A stretch of 64,000 nucleotides of DNA from Branchiostoma floridae (taxonomy: Eukaryota; Chordata; Leptocardii; Amphioxiformes; Branchiostomatidae), in the NCBI RefSeq assembly GCF_000003815.2, contig NC_049982.1:33213494-33277493 (forward strand). The letters are read 5' to 3'. This document shows positions 50,401 to 61,748 of this stretch, in pieces (the stretch's first letter is position 1; every line of letters begins with the position of its first letter). The position numbers and the translations under genes are program-made. The notes below the pieces were generated by a model. The model did no database searches, was not told where the DNA came from, and was given only the letters and a program-made list of their open reading frames with translations.

Positions 50401-52931
50401 GGTAGATATCATTTTTTACTTGAAAAGAAATGACTCAAGTTTGGGCTCCTAGCATCTTTATTTTGAAGGCCGATTTTGGCCCCCTGGTGTGTGATCGTGG
50501 TACTGTGGCAGAACTTCCCGTTTTTGTATATTCTGACCTTAACGTGCTGTGGTCTTGACATTTTTGTGGCATTGTGATGCAAGCAAGAAATTGTGTAGGT
50601 TTCGGCCGCCTAGTAGCTTGCTCTGGAACTGCTGGGTCTTTTTTGTCAAAATCTTCTTTGAAAAATAACTGAAAAAAGGAACGACGGATTTCCATAATAT
50701 TTAGTGGACATAGTTGTACATAATGAAGTGTAAAATATGAAAACTAGGATTTGATTTGAATAATTAATGAAAAACATCTATATTTGTTTCTATTATAGGA
50801 CTCAATAGTATGGAGAATATATAGATTATGGCAGGTGGAACATTAATTGATACCAGTTATGCAAACATTACGCACACATGTTCCTAATTTACATAATGAG
50901 TACATTAGTGCCACAATTGTCATAACTAGTAAGATTTGACTGTCAACATTTTACCTGTGTAAGGTAGTTAACGGTGTATATAACCAGGCATAGCTTATGT
51001 GTAAGGCATTTGCATAATCAGAATATTTCATTATTTTATAATATTAGAACTCTTGTTACATATGTAACTTGATTCAAGAGGAACATTCCTGATACACATA
51101 ATCGAAACCATAAATTGTATCATACCTTTACTGATATAAAACGATATCATATCGTAGTGTATAAATGTGATTTTAAACGAGGGAATTTTACTGAATTCAT
51201 CTAAAGTTTGCTACTAACATCTTTGCATATTATTTGTATTGTAAACAGGGCTCGAGATACCACCTGCATATGCAGGTTAATGCAGGTAATATTGGAGCTG
51301 TGCAAGTATTTCTGGTGTCTACCTGCACCTAACCTGCACTGGTCCATGTACTAGGTTTTATAGATACAAATCCTATAATGTAGGTGTATATGGATTGTTT
51401 TGACTGCATTGACTGTTACCACCTATAGATTATAAAATAGGAATGGTCCCTGAAGAAATTTAGTCTAATCCATACTTCTTAAATCCAGAATGGTGCAAAT
51501 AAAATTTGTCTGTTGCAGGTTATTTCAAATATTACCTACACCAGTGCTGGTATGCAGAGAAAAGTATTTCGAGCCTGTAAAGAAGCATTGCTTGGCGAAG
51601 GTATAAGGTCGTTGAATTCTAATTACTTACTGTCTTGTTTAGGGTCAACGTCATTCTCCTCATCTTCGATCAGCTCCTTTGTTGCTTCCACTTCTGCAGC
51701 GTTGAAGTGATATCTTCTCTGTAGCCATGACAGCACTATTTCATGTAAATATGATGATGTAAATATAAAGAATAAGTAAATAGCAGCTAAATGACTCGTT
51801 CGTGTACATTATTGGGTTCATTACGTTACATGACATACTTCCGGTAACCAGAAGTGCCAGAAGTCACCTTTACTGTCTCTCATCCCGAAATACGACCCCC
51901 CCCCCTCCCTCCCATTTCAACACTGGACGAAGCTTGAAGTTTAAACGCTAGATTCATTACTCCAGTCCAAAGGCAATGATAATAACATACTCTTATAGAA
52001 GGTACACACAAAATTTTGATTTGAAAATTCCCTTGCCGACGTCATGTGTTGACCGGGGATTTCGGCACTTACATTACTACATAGTCAAGTTTGGTGTTCG
52101 ATCTTTAATGCAAGACATGAAATATAGTATCATTGTAAATGGTTGTAAATACGTTTTTTGGGAGTGCCTAATACTTAACTTTTCAATTAACATAGGATAT
52201 ACAGTAGAAGCCGTTTAATTTCACGGCCTATTTGCCAGTGAATTTCGTGCAATTATCCGAATGGTGCAATAATGCGAAGTTATCTGGCTGGACCGCAACG
52301 GTTTGGGATTTGGGGATTCCGTGCAGTTAACAGAAGTGTGCGTTAATCCGTTGTGCAATTAACTGGCTGCTACTGTATGATTGATAAAATATTATTTTCT
52401 TATTGCTTTGGAATAATGTACAACGCTGCTGTATGTTTCGCACTATACTCAGTATACATCACCAATAAGGTTATAAAAGAACGTTGCTTGTACCCTTCAA
52501 TGTATAGTCGCTTGTGTCAATGTTATCCTGTTTATGTAGATCTCAAATGAGAAACTGTTCAAAACTATTGGGTTGAGGATTTGTTGCAGACAAGTCAGGA
52601 TTAATGGTGATGAGACTTGTACCAGATAGACTGGAAAACCCAAGTCATGCTGGTCTCCACGGGGTAAGAGACGTGGAGCAGTCATGGACCTCCAAGCAGC
52701 CAACATCAGCCGAAAGGATGCGAGGAGGATGGCTGCTGACAGAGCCTGACTGCCTCATGTTTCGGAAGACACGGGAGCCCCTAAGTCTTAGTAAGTATAT
52801 AAAGAAGTAAAGAAGTCAAACGTACGTGTATTTTCCTGTCTTGACAAGGTGGACCCGTTGACAGCAGCCGGGAAACACTTCACTTCACATGTAAACCCCA
52901 AGAACAGGATAATAAGTACGACTGACACCAT
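44465..52931 (-). CDS. Paralogue C: secreted protein with Q/A/G/N/P repeats and mucin-like C-terminal region
   Basis: Ten exons: 52826-52931, 51631-51735, 50101-50175, 49436-49525, 48472-48576, 47758-47832, 47362-47457, 47113-47232, 44924-47023, 44465-44550. All introns are phase 1; total 2958 bp, 985 residues. The signal peptide is MVSVVLIILFLGFTCEVKC. Exons 2-7 have the same lengths as in A and B. Exon 8 carries MFWGELNVDV and ends at GGAG/GTGAAA, at the place predicted by homology. Exon 9 has about 40 ten-residue repeats, then about 300 Ser/Thr/Asn-rich residues with many N-glycosylation sequons. The last exon is acidic and ends DEFADDDD-stop. The donor of exon 5 (GTTCGC) is weak. The 89-bp intron 8 (47024-47112) is inferred from frame and homology; without it there is a one-base frame break at about 47035. 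Introns hold MITEs and octamer repeats. Function unknown. Confidence 0.8.
44721..44916. mobile_element. MITE of the GCACTTGGGGCAC family in paralogue C
   Basis: Sits in the last intron, 8 nt from the exon 9 border. Shares the ATTTTCGCCC...ATTGCGTAATAC core with the copy at 8318. Confidence 0.65.
44924..47023 (-). CDS. Paralogue C exon 9, 10-residue repeats plus mucin-like region
   Basis: In protein order, the repeats read roughly SAGANPVQ(A/E)Q, about 40 copies of 30 bp with one 24-bp unit, all open in one minus frame. They pass into QELTAKEEKTHHTF and then a Ser/Thr/Asn-rich segment with sequons such as NVT, NTT, NSS, NAT and NDT, suggesting heavy N- and O-glycosylation. The exon ends at AATGTTACAATAG/GTAAGT. 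Reading in this frame is supported by the acidic terminal exon it splices to. Other frames of the array are also open in places and give false ORFs. Confidence 0.8.
45831..47035. repeat. 30-bp coding minisatellite of paralogue C
   Basis: About 40 tandem 30-bp units. There is also a higher-order repeat: a block of six units (180 bp) around 46620-46800 recurs almost exactly at 46800-46980. Most units contain CTGCAGGTGCAA on the minus strand, which resembles a splice site. Confidence 0.95.
49745..49958. mobile_element. MITE with GTTCACCTTTATCCG ends
   Basis: GTTCACCTTTATCCG and CGGATAAAGGTGAAC are inverted. Lies in intron 3 of paralogue C. A second copy is at 59534-59728. Confidence 0.8.
50225..50990. 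repeat. Octamer-rich dispersed repeat, diverged copy
   Basis: Contains GGCCCCCTGGTGTGTGATCG and related motifs, in intron 2 of paralogue C. Confidence 0.55.
52202..52375. mobile_element. pogo/Tigger-like MITE
   Basis: 174 bp between inverted CAGTAGAAGCC and GGCTGCTACTG ends, flanked by TA. CAGT(A)-type ends with TA duplications suggest the pogo group. Non-coding. A related copy is at 60035-60628. Confidence 0.75.
52575..52760 (+). pseudogene. Probable LINE fragment
   Basis: One frame reads RGAVMDLQAANISRKDARRM then AADRA-stop, resembling the end of some retrotransposon reverse-transcriptase proteins. Lies in intron 1 of paralogue C. Weak. Confidence 0.35.
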
Positions 52932-53721
52932 TGTTGCTTCCAATTGAGGTAGCGCACGGTTACTTGGAAGACCCTGAGTTCACAGGTCGGGGGGGGGGGG
53001 GGGTAGGAACCGGTTTGACACGTCTGACCAGAGGAAGATGCAAATCAGTCACAGATTCCGACACCATTCTGCCGGTAGAACACGCCTTAAGCCAATGATA
53101 ATTTCGGTCGCGAGGATGTGAATCTTACCGAAACAAAGATAGCTGTCATTTAAGCTGGCCCGCAATCTAAAGAGGTTAGGTGTGACACATTGTTCAGTTT
53201 AATATACCAGACACCGGGCGCTTAAGCGGCTACAGGGGAGGGGTCACTAGATGAACTTTACAATGCCATATATGCAGGTGGAAATCACGAAAAACATCAT
53301 AGCGAAGCCGCATTGAGCTAACAAAATAGCGCCATGCTCCGTCTCGGCCACAGCAAGGCCACAGCAAGTAAATTTTATCGATGATATCAGCGCGCGCATT
53401 AATTTTCGCCTGATTTCAGAAAAAAAACAAGAATTTTTCTTCTGCAGGGATGGTCAACATGACGATAAAGTATCAAAATGAGCAAATATATTGTGTTGTA
53501 GCCTAATAATTGTACTTGTAGAAGTGACACTTGCGAGGTACCCAGGACTGTAGTTGTAGAAATGAAACTTATTGGATAGTTGTAAAAGTGACACCAATAT
53601 GGAAGCTATGAGTATGGTTACCAACTTTGTTGGTGATGCCCGTCTACCACACTAGTGTCACTTTTACCACACCAGTACATGTCTTGAATACAGGAATGAA
53701 TGCCTTGTTGGCTCTGATACC

Positions 53722-54109
53722 ATTTCTCACGCGGCGGCCATGATAGATCGAAGAGGAGGTCAATGAGGCAAACAGACAAAACTTATTTCTAAAATCAGGT
53801 CCCATTTAGTTTTCCCCCAAACCACACAAATTTTCATGATATAAAATAAAATAATAAATATTACAAGAAGTGTTATGCACCGAAAGATGTAGCAATTTAG
53901 AGTATTGTAGACTGACCCCATAGTCCCTTAAGAGATGCAAAATGAAAACATAATAATGCAAATTTTTAACGAATTTGCAGCCATTCACTTATTGGTCGAT
54001 TTCCTAATTGGCAGGCTACCATTGGTCGAACTGCTAATTATGATGGACAGCCTTTTGTTTGCCACATTGAACTCGTTTTAGATCCATCATGGCCGCCGCG
54101 TGAGAAAGG
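53722..54109. mobile_element. MITE with TTTCTCACGCGGCGGCC ends
   Basis: Ends TTTCTCACGCGGCGGCCATG and the complementary CATGGCCGCCGCGTGAGAAA are inverted, 388 bp in total. Non-coding. Confidence 0.8.
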
Positions 54110-54267
54110 TGTATACCATCAGTTTTGTCTCTTTAATTCTTTGTACAACAGTCATCACAACTTTATGGTGCCTATCTTTGAAAATATAGCCATCTTGTTT
54201 TTTTCACCCATCTTGTTTTTTTTCGCCCTATCGCACTATTTTTGCAGTCTGCAGGGGACGTCATCCA

Positions 54268-54452
54268 TAGTCTCCAAGCAGACCCAAGGGTGCCTTAGAG
54301 ATAGTATCAAAGCTGGCCAGGGACTTAGTACGGCACCAAGTGTGCCGGTGCCCGTTTGACTCCCTTAGCCGGCTATCTCCCTTTGGCCGGCTATACTCCT
54401 TTGCCAGCTTTGATACTATTTCTAAGGCACCGTAGGGTCTGCTTGGAGACTA
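54268..54452. mobile_element. hAT-type MITE, 185 bp
   Basis: Inverted ends of about 50 bp begin TAGTCTCCAAGCAGACCC and are flanked by GTCATCCA on both sides (54260-54267, 54453-54460). Confidence 0.9.
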
Positions 54453-54619
54453 GTCATCCATAAAATTTACTTGGTGTGGCCTCATGGTGATTTCGTATTT
54501 TTATTGAGTGCGCCGACTACTCTCTCTTCGCACCCTGGGGCTGCATTGCAAGGAGCATACAATAGATGGGGCTGATTCGCAAGAGTCTGGGGCTGACTCA
54601 AGTGACCTCATTACGACAG

Positions 54620-54850
54620 CAATTGCCCCAGGTACGACCATGGGGCTGTAGGTTTTAAACCGTGTGCCCCGGGAAGGACCCTACTTCGATAAGCGTGGTG
54701 GGTTCTTTAACGTGTCGAATGTGTGGCTCTCCTCAAAAGGGTACGTTCATTTAACGTCCTATCCGAGGGACGTCCTTGCCCAGAGCTAGGTACTCATTTT
54801 AACCCGAGTGAAGTGAGGAAAGTAGTGCGACCTATTCATCACATCATTTT
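54620..54850. repeat. SINE-like dispersed sequence
   Basis: Contains TTCTTTAACGTGTCGAATGT and ACCCGAGTGAAGTGAGGAAA; the latter resembles the tail of the SINE at 27010-27320. No gene lies between 52932 and 57109. Confidence 0.45.
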
Positions 54851-56099
54851 AGTTCAGGAGAGCTTTTCAGCCAAAAAACATATTAACTACTTTTACACGT
54901 GATAATGGTTGTCACAATGGTATCACATTATTTCCCCAATTCATTTTCATCGCACCCCTCTATCACATTAATTCAGTAGTAAATAAATAATCATTTGTTA
55001 ACTGTTCGACAATAGTTTAAATAACACCTTTTCCAACTATCACGATTTCTGTCCTAAAATACTATGTCTATGAAAGTTGCGTTAAGTGCCGTCACAAAAT
55101 GGGTGCATATCAGTGGATTGGAGCACAGAACCTCTGGGTTTTTGTTGGTGGTGTTTTTATTGGTATACATATCAGTGAAAAAGACACAGTGGTGATGTAC
55201 TCTAGCAAAGCAAGCTAATTATCTTGTCCATTTATCTATGCGTGATTCGGTATCACCCGCACACTTTTCTCAGTGGTCAGATACTTAATGGTCGAACTGA
55301 AATGCAAGTGATAACCGCCGTCACAGGCTCAACTTTCTCATTATTTGTTGATACTTATGATCCGGTTTGTTTTCAGACTAGTTCAAAGATAAAGAGAATT
55401 TTTATTGTTGACATTATTTCCGAAAATAGTTTCATCAGGTTGGTAGATCATAGGACATAAGAGTTTTCTTTTACACATCCAGTTTTTTTCATACCTGCTG
55501 ACGTTTCGATGCCTGTCAGACATCTTCCTCAGAGCGTCTAACTGCAGTTCTGTTTCTCGCCGCTATATGTAGCCGATGTACATGTAGGTGGCGCTTTTCT
55601 TATTTTTGCTACTAATTGAAATGTCAATAGGTCATAGATGCGATACGTCATAAAGCAGATAGAAAATATACGAATTGGTCCAGCACAAATCTTTATTAGA
55701 ATTACTATATTACGTTATATACAGTACAATGTTTCAATATACAGTAAACTATTTACTTGTAACTTCGGTTATATAACTTACTTTCCCATCTCATTCTTGA
55801 AGACATTTAGAGATTTGATGAATGTCTTCAGATTGCAGCGAGACGTCTATTGATTATGTAGAAGAATGCTCGACTCTGTAGTTTGTAGTATAACTAGTGT
55901 AACTAGAGTTCAGTAGTACATGATATGCAGCAAAGCGTAATTAAGCACAGTGCCAAGGAGCTGAATGATTAGTTTTGTGCCAAATTCCACTGCTTAAAAA
56001 GTAAAGCAACCATCAAAATAAGCCTATCATCATTATTTCGATTGTCACGTTTTCAAGCAAAATTTATTTTCTGAAGCAACTAAATGTGATAAATAACTA

Positions 56100-56960
56100 G
56101 AGTTCCACGACCCCATACCTTCGCCAAATGATTTAACCTTTACAACTGAAAATTGTGTTTGTCATTAATCATGCAAATAAGTTCTTTATCTACATAAATA
56201 ATATTAGTTGATCATCTCAATCTGTATTCAGAAAGAAGGCTTTAATCGCATTTTCTGACAATTTATGCAAATGAGGTCCTCATTTGTATAACAAATTTAT
56301 GTTCAGCGATGTTCATCATTTCCATAACTTCCAAATGTCACAAGTAAGAAATTCCAGTCATTTACCAGTCTGATTATAGCGATTTCTCATCAACTATGCA
56401 AATCAGGTCTGTCTATTCCTTATTGAGGCATTCTCCTTCAAAGTCTGACACTAAACCGGCTCCTGTAGTTCCAAAGTCTGACACTAAACCGGCTCCAGCA
56501 GTTCCAAAGTCTGACACTAAACCGGCTCCAGCAGTTCCAAAGTCTGACACTAAACCGGCTCCAGCAGTTCCAAAGTCTGACACTAAACCGGCTCCAGCAG
56601 TTCCAAAGTCTGACACTAAACCGGCTTCTGCAGTTCCAAAGTCTGACACTAAACCGGCTCCTGCAGTTCCAAAGTCTGACACTAAACCGGCTCCAGCAGT
56701 TCCAAAGTCTGACACTAAACCGGCTTCTGCAGTTCCAAAGTCTGACACTAAACCGGCTTCTGCAGTTCCAAAGTCTGACACTAAACCGGCTTCTGCAGTT
56801 CCAAAGAATCCGCCCAAATATACATCACTAATCTCTGCCCTAAGAGCTATCTACCACTCACAAATCACGGCCGTAGCATGTCCAGAACTAGAGTTGCAAG
56901 CTAGCTCAGCGCTTTACCAAATCACACATCTACGTGTCATATCTCGTACATAGAAGTATA
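56100..56960. repeat. Octamer-rich dispersed repeat with internal 33-bp array
   Basis: Begins with the family end GAGTTCCACGACCCCATACC then TTCGCCAAA and has ATGCAAAT/ATTTG motifs. It is interrupted by the 33-bp array at 56431-56815. Confidence 0.75.
56431..56815. repeat. 33-bp minisatellite
   Basis: About 12 units of AAGTCTGACACTAAACCGGC then TCCAGCAGTTCCA. Open in two frames (KSDTKPAPAVP on plus), but there is no start context or splice support. The unit equals a segment of the host repeat. Confidence 0.95.
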
Positions 56961-57109
56961 CGATCATAGTAGTATATCTTTCGCAAGCAGAGGGTTTCCG
57001 CATCTATGGTCAAGCCTTGTTTTAAAAACATCCGCAAGCCTTGTTAAAAGGACTTGAATACGAAATTCGAATTTAAATAGCTATAAAAAATATTTGTTAA
57101 CAATCTTGT

Positions 57110-60100
57110 TCAGCCCTGGGTAGTCCCGATGTATTCTTCCATGGCCTTTTCAGCGTCTGCTTCAGCGTGGGCTAGATGCGGAAAAAAGGCATGGAATAAA
57201 TGAGTTAGCTGAACGCTTGATATTTTCACAGCCACAATATAAACTATCAAGTGCCTAATAAATATGTATATAAACTATAAAATAATAGTGTATATGAATA
57301 CTAATTGAAAGAATTGCTATTCTGTTGATATATAATGTTAGTAATACACTAGTATTCATATTGCTAGTCGAAAAGTGGGACCGCATGGCGCAATCGTCAG
57401 CGCGTTTGACTCTGGTCCAGAAGGTCCTGAGTTCAAACCCCGACGTGTCACCGATCTTGTGCCCTTGGGAAAGGCACTTTACACGACTTTCCTATATAGG
57501 CTACAAAAGTCTTCAGCAAATTGAAGTTGGTAGCCTCAAAAACGGAAGAAAACGATATCATGGTTCAGGCTATGTTGATCACCTTTTTCCTGGACTTCCT
57601 TGCGTATAACCGTGATGGCGTCCCAGATCTGCTGTGCAGTTTCTTCTCCGTAGGTTGCCGTCAGTAGTGCTTTCTCTGTAAAGAGGTGGTCACTTCATGT
57701 AAATGCCCCTTAGTCACGTTCTGTGCATGTTTTGTACATACGATTATGTTTTGACATCATATGTTGTCTATGTTATGTGCGTCTGTAATGCCTAGGTTAT
57801 GCCTAGGTTACACATAGCCGACTTTGGCTCCCGAACACTAGCCGACTCTTAGCCGACCCAAGTCGGCAGTAGTTCGGGAGTAGGCTGGTGTTCGGCTGTT
57901 CCATTTTTTTGCGCCGAACATGTCCCGAACATTCGGCTCTGAACGGCAACTCTGGAATGGGTCGGTTGGTGGTCGGCTGGTGGTCGGCACGGTCGGCTAG
58001 TGTTCGGTTGGTGTTCGGGAGTAAGTCAGCAGTCAAATTAAATCTTAACCACGCCATAAACATTGCTGATTTACTACCAGATTGTTTCCAACTTACCAAT
58101 GATTCACCCCAAGACCCTAGACAAATCTCTGCTAACTCATTCCCAAGCAAAAAGACTATTGCCAGAACGTAGACGAATCACTCCCGAACTTCACACGACC
58201 GACATCCAGCCAAACTGAGCAAAAAGACCCATAAATGCCGCACGGGAGCTATGGTCGATCTAATTTTGCTCTCTTGGCGAAGTTTACAAATAGACCAAAG
58301 GACATTCTTGATTAAAACCGAAAAGGTGCCCTCTTTTGAAAATCGCTGATTATGTCTATTTCAAGTCGAAAAAGGGTCGGCAATCGGTTGGGGATTAGTC
58401 AGGAGTGATTCGGCAGTCTGCGGCTAGAGGTCGGGATGGTTGGTGATAGGTTAGTTTAATAGTTAGCATTTGGGACATAGTCGGGAGTAAGTCATACTGA
58501 GATTGGTCACTATGGCTAAATAAAACAGAAATAGATAAAAAGAAGTTAATGAATAGTGACCAAAGAAGATAACTGTGCTGTCTTTTCGGCGGTGATCTTT
58601 TTGTTCGTGAATGATTACATAAAAATATGCTATGGATTCGTCCTATGCACTGACATGAAATGATGCTTAATATTCATATTATGGGTTTCATAAATGATGC
58701 GAAAGCTACATGCGAGTTGAGATAGTGATAAGTAGTACAGTTGCTAACCCGTGTCCTGTTCTTCAGGCGTCAGACGGAACAGCTTGGCGCCGTCCTTGTT
58801 GATCCTCCTCATGATCTTAGCGCCTGGAGAGAGCGACAAAATCAGCCAATATAAGGGCGATTATACCGGCTATATAGATACAGATACAGTATGAAGCAAA
58901 CCTTTCTATTTAGAAAATACCTCGCGGGTATGAGACAAGCCGATGGCGTGCGTCTGTCGGTCGTCCTGATAATTATATTAAAAATTCCCACAACTAAGAC
59001 ATCAAAATTTATTGAACTATGCCTGTTTTGCAAGGAGCGTTTTGTCTTGCCTGGTCCGAGGGCAAGAGGACATAGGCGGTTCATTATCATGACAGGGATG
59101 ATTTTTTTAAATACATTTTTACGTGAAACATACATTTGTATGCGCGACGCTCTGTTGACCATAAAATCGGCCAACTTTTCAGCGATCATGAAGTACGCCC
59201 AAACCTCGTCAAGAATGTGACAGAGGTATAAAGACGCCACTGAACGACTTTCTGAAAGCAATATGATTTCTTACTTTCGTCGAGTGGATCCTTTCCGTTC
59301 ACAACATCCTTCTCCAGCTTTTTGAGAGCATTCTTCTCATGGTAGTTCATCTGGAAATCACTTTGAACTTGTGCCTTCGCTGTAAAGACAGGATGTAGGT
59401 TTCAGCAGTCTCCACATAAGATACAAAATTAGACTCTTCAACACTGTTGGAATGATCCAATTTATCAACAATTAATGCTAGGTGAGGAACAACAACACAA
59501 GCGTGAATAGGGACGTAGGCAATACTAGCTTACCTTTTATCCGTGGGGTAACCTATATCCATTGTATTAAAAACAGGGCATTTAGGGCCGGCATTTAGGG
59601 TTATCAAGTGGTTTCAATACTTAGTAAAGTGTTACAATTTGATTCCACCGTCCGTCGACTTGATATCCTAAAACCATGTTCTTAAAACAAGGGAAATAGG
59701 TTCATGACTTCGCGAATAAAGGTACACCCGGTCTAAAACAAGAAACATCACCTGTATACCTTTTAACTCAGCCTCCATGATTTTTTCGCTCACATCAAAG
59801 AGTTGTTGAGCAAGGTTTGGTCCGAGGTTTCTACGGAATTCTTCCTTTACTAAAAGACAAAGAAACGTACACTACAATCGTCACAAAACGTCGTTGCATC
59901 AGCATTGTAAATCTATAGCTAGATATTCTTCCTGGAGTCCATTAACATTACAAAAACAATCAAATAACTTAAGTCAACATACGTGTGCATAAGCATAACA
60001 TGAGAAGAACTGAAAGAAAACTGAATGTAAAATACAGTAGAAGCCATTTAATTGCACAACGGATTAACGCACACTGTTAATTGCACGGAATCCCAAATCC

Positions 60101-60126
60101 CAAACCGGTGCGGTCAAGCTAGATAC

Positions 60127-60179
<53 letters not shown>

Positions 60180-60783
60180 GTTTATTTGTATCACAGCCAA
60201 CTTGCGGCTCGAAAGCCGAATTATCAGGCTTGTTTACATTGTTCACCGTTACATAATTGCTATTCACAAAAACATTGTAACATAAACAATACACATAAGA
60301 CGTATAGCATGAATATTATAATGAATAAATATACGAATTACAATGTCTAAAATGCAGATGCGAGTACAATGGTCGAGTACAATGGCTAAAAGTCAAATTG
60401 AAATAGCATTAAAACTATTAAAAGTCTGATCGTAGCAAAACTGTTTGACTTGTCTTACAAAGTTAGTTAAAAACAGATTGTCCTGGTGGAGTATATACAT
60501 AGAATCTACAGTTCGTTCAATGATTTGATCATTGCCGGTATAGCGCTGGTTAAGTAGCGGTTACCTTCGCATTATTGCACCAGCAGGATAATTTCACGAA
60601 ATTCACTGGCAAATAGGCTGTGCAATTAACACTACACGAAAGCTCTTATTTCCGGGTGTTTCAAGGAACTTACACACCTGTGAAATTTTCTGTGTCCTGG
60701 CTGTGTACATGACTTTCCTGGTTTGGCGTGTAATGTCCTTGACATTTTCTTACATACCTGGACTCGCGCTTGTACCGGAATTT
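57110..60783 (-). CDS. Paralogue D: short divergent family member, 5' end missing
   Basis: Six exons found: 60709-60783 (75 bp, exon 3 equivalent), 59760-59849 (90), 59275-59379 (105), 58749-58823 (75), 57583-57675 (93) and the terminal exon 57110-57171. All borders are AG/GT and phase 1. Residues include NLGPNLAQQLFDVSEKIM (exon 4), TYGEETAQQIWDAI (exon 7) and the tail AHAEADAEKAMEEYIGTTQG-stop. Exon 3 (KIPVQARVQVCKKM) is divergent, but its acceptor, donor and exact 75-bp length agree with the other paralogues. Exons 1 and 2 were not found and may lie in the gap at 61154-61496. There is no aromatic FW exon and no repeat tail. A tRNA-derived SINE sits in the last intron and a MITE in the intron between exons 4 and 5. 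Confidence 0.72.
57377..57500 (+). mobile_element. tRNA-derived SINE
   Basis: TGGCGCAATCGTCAGCG matches an A box and GAGTTCAAACC a B box, spaced as in a tRNA. TTGTGCCCTTGGGAAAGGCA follows, as in the copy at 27010-27320. Lies in the last intron of paralogue D. Confidence 0.75.
57809..58500. mobile_element. Copy of the TACACATAGCCGA element
   Basis: Has the end TACACATAGCCGA, the hairpin CTCCCGAACACTAGCCGACT...GTAGTTCGGGAG, and the CGGCTGGTGGTCGG tract. Lies in intron 6 of paralogue D. Confidence 0.75.
59534..59728. mobile_element. MITE, copy of the 49745-49958 family
   Basis: Has TTTTATCCGTGGGGTAACCT and GCGAATAAAGGTAC ends. Lies between exons 4 and 5 of paralogue D. Confidence 0.65.
60035..60628. 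mobile_element. pogo-like element interrupted by a second repeat
   Basis: Starts CAGTAGAAGCC and ends with GGCTGTGCAATTAAC sequence matching the copy at 52202. Inside lie a (GA)24 tract (60129-60176) and AT-rich sequence that may be a LINE 3' end. Confidence 0.5.
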
Positions 60784-61153
60784 CTAGGACCCTTACACCA
60801 GACGTGTGGGGGAAATAGGCAGACAAAAGCCTGAAAGCGCCTAATCTCCAAGCAGAACTTGGCTCGCGGGGAATGTAGTTACCGTTTTTTTTACTGTTTT
60901 CCGGTCACTACTACCCCCGCAACCCAACGTATGTCTGGGAAATAAATAAGCAATACGGTTTACATTTTGCATAAAAACTTTTTTTGTACAAAAATCGATT
61001 TCAGCCTCCTTCGTGTGAGCAATGACGTTTTATCACGAAAAAACTCCTTGGTGTGAGAAAGAATGAAGCATAACATCATTGTATGGACTTGAATGTCGAG
61101 TGCTGGGACACTTGCATACCTGACACATACTACTAAATACCCTTTGTTTGAAC

Positions 61154-61496
61154 NNNNNNNNNNNNNNNNNNNNNNNNNNNNNNNNNNNNNNNNNNNNNNN
61201 NNNNNNNNNNNNNNNNNNNNNNNNNNNNNNNNNNNNNNNNNNNNNNNNNNNNNNNNNNNNNNNNNNNNNNNNNNNNNNNNNNNNNNNNNNNNNNNNNNNN
61301 NNNNNNNNNNNNNNNNNNNNNNNNNNNNNNNNNNNNNNNNNNNNNNNNNNNNNNNNNNNNNNNNNNNNNNNNNNNNNNNNNNNNNNNNNNNNNNNNNNNN
61401 NNNNNNNNNNNNNNNNNNNNNNNNNNNNNNNNNNNNNNNNNNNNNNNNNNNNNNNNNNNNNNNNNNNNNNNNNNNNNNNNNNNNNNNNNNNNNNNN
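61154..61496. other. Assembly gap
   Basis: 343 N. May hide exon 1 and/or exon 2 of paralogue D. Confidence 1.
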
Positions 61497-61748
61497 TAGC
61501 TTATTGACCCGTGCAATATTCTATGACTATGCATTTTCCGATGCCGCTAGTGGCATCTTACGGTAATTTTTCGAATATGTTTGTATTGGTACATTCATGG
61601 ATTCGCAAGCTACACATGTATAGAGAACAGCATTCATAATAATGATACATCTGGTGTGTTATTTGCAGCCAATAGGTACACAATATTTTTAGTACGTAAT
61701 GAGGTTGATTTACGTGTTGTTTTTGTAAGTGACCCTGGAAAAATTACA

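Noticed and set aside
56396..56953. 185-codon Lys/Pro/Ala repeat ORF
   Set aside because: Lies inside a dispersed non-coding repeat and is a simple expansion of its sequence.
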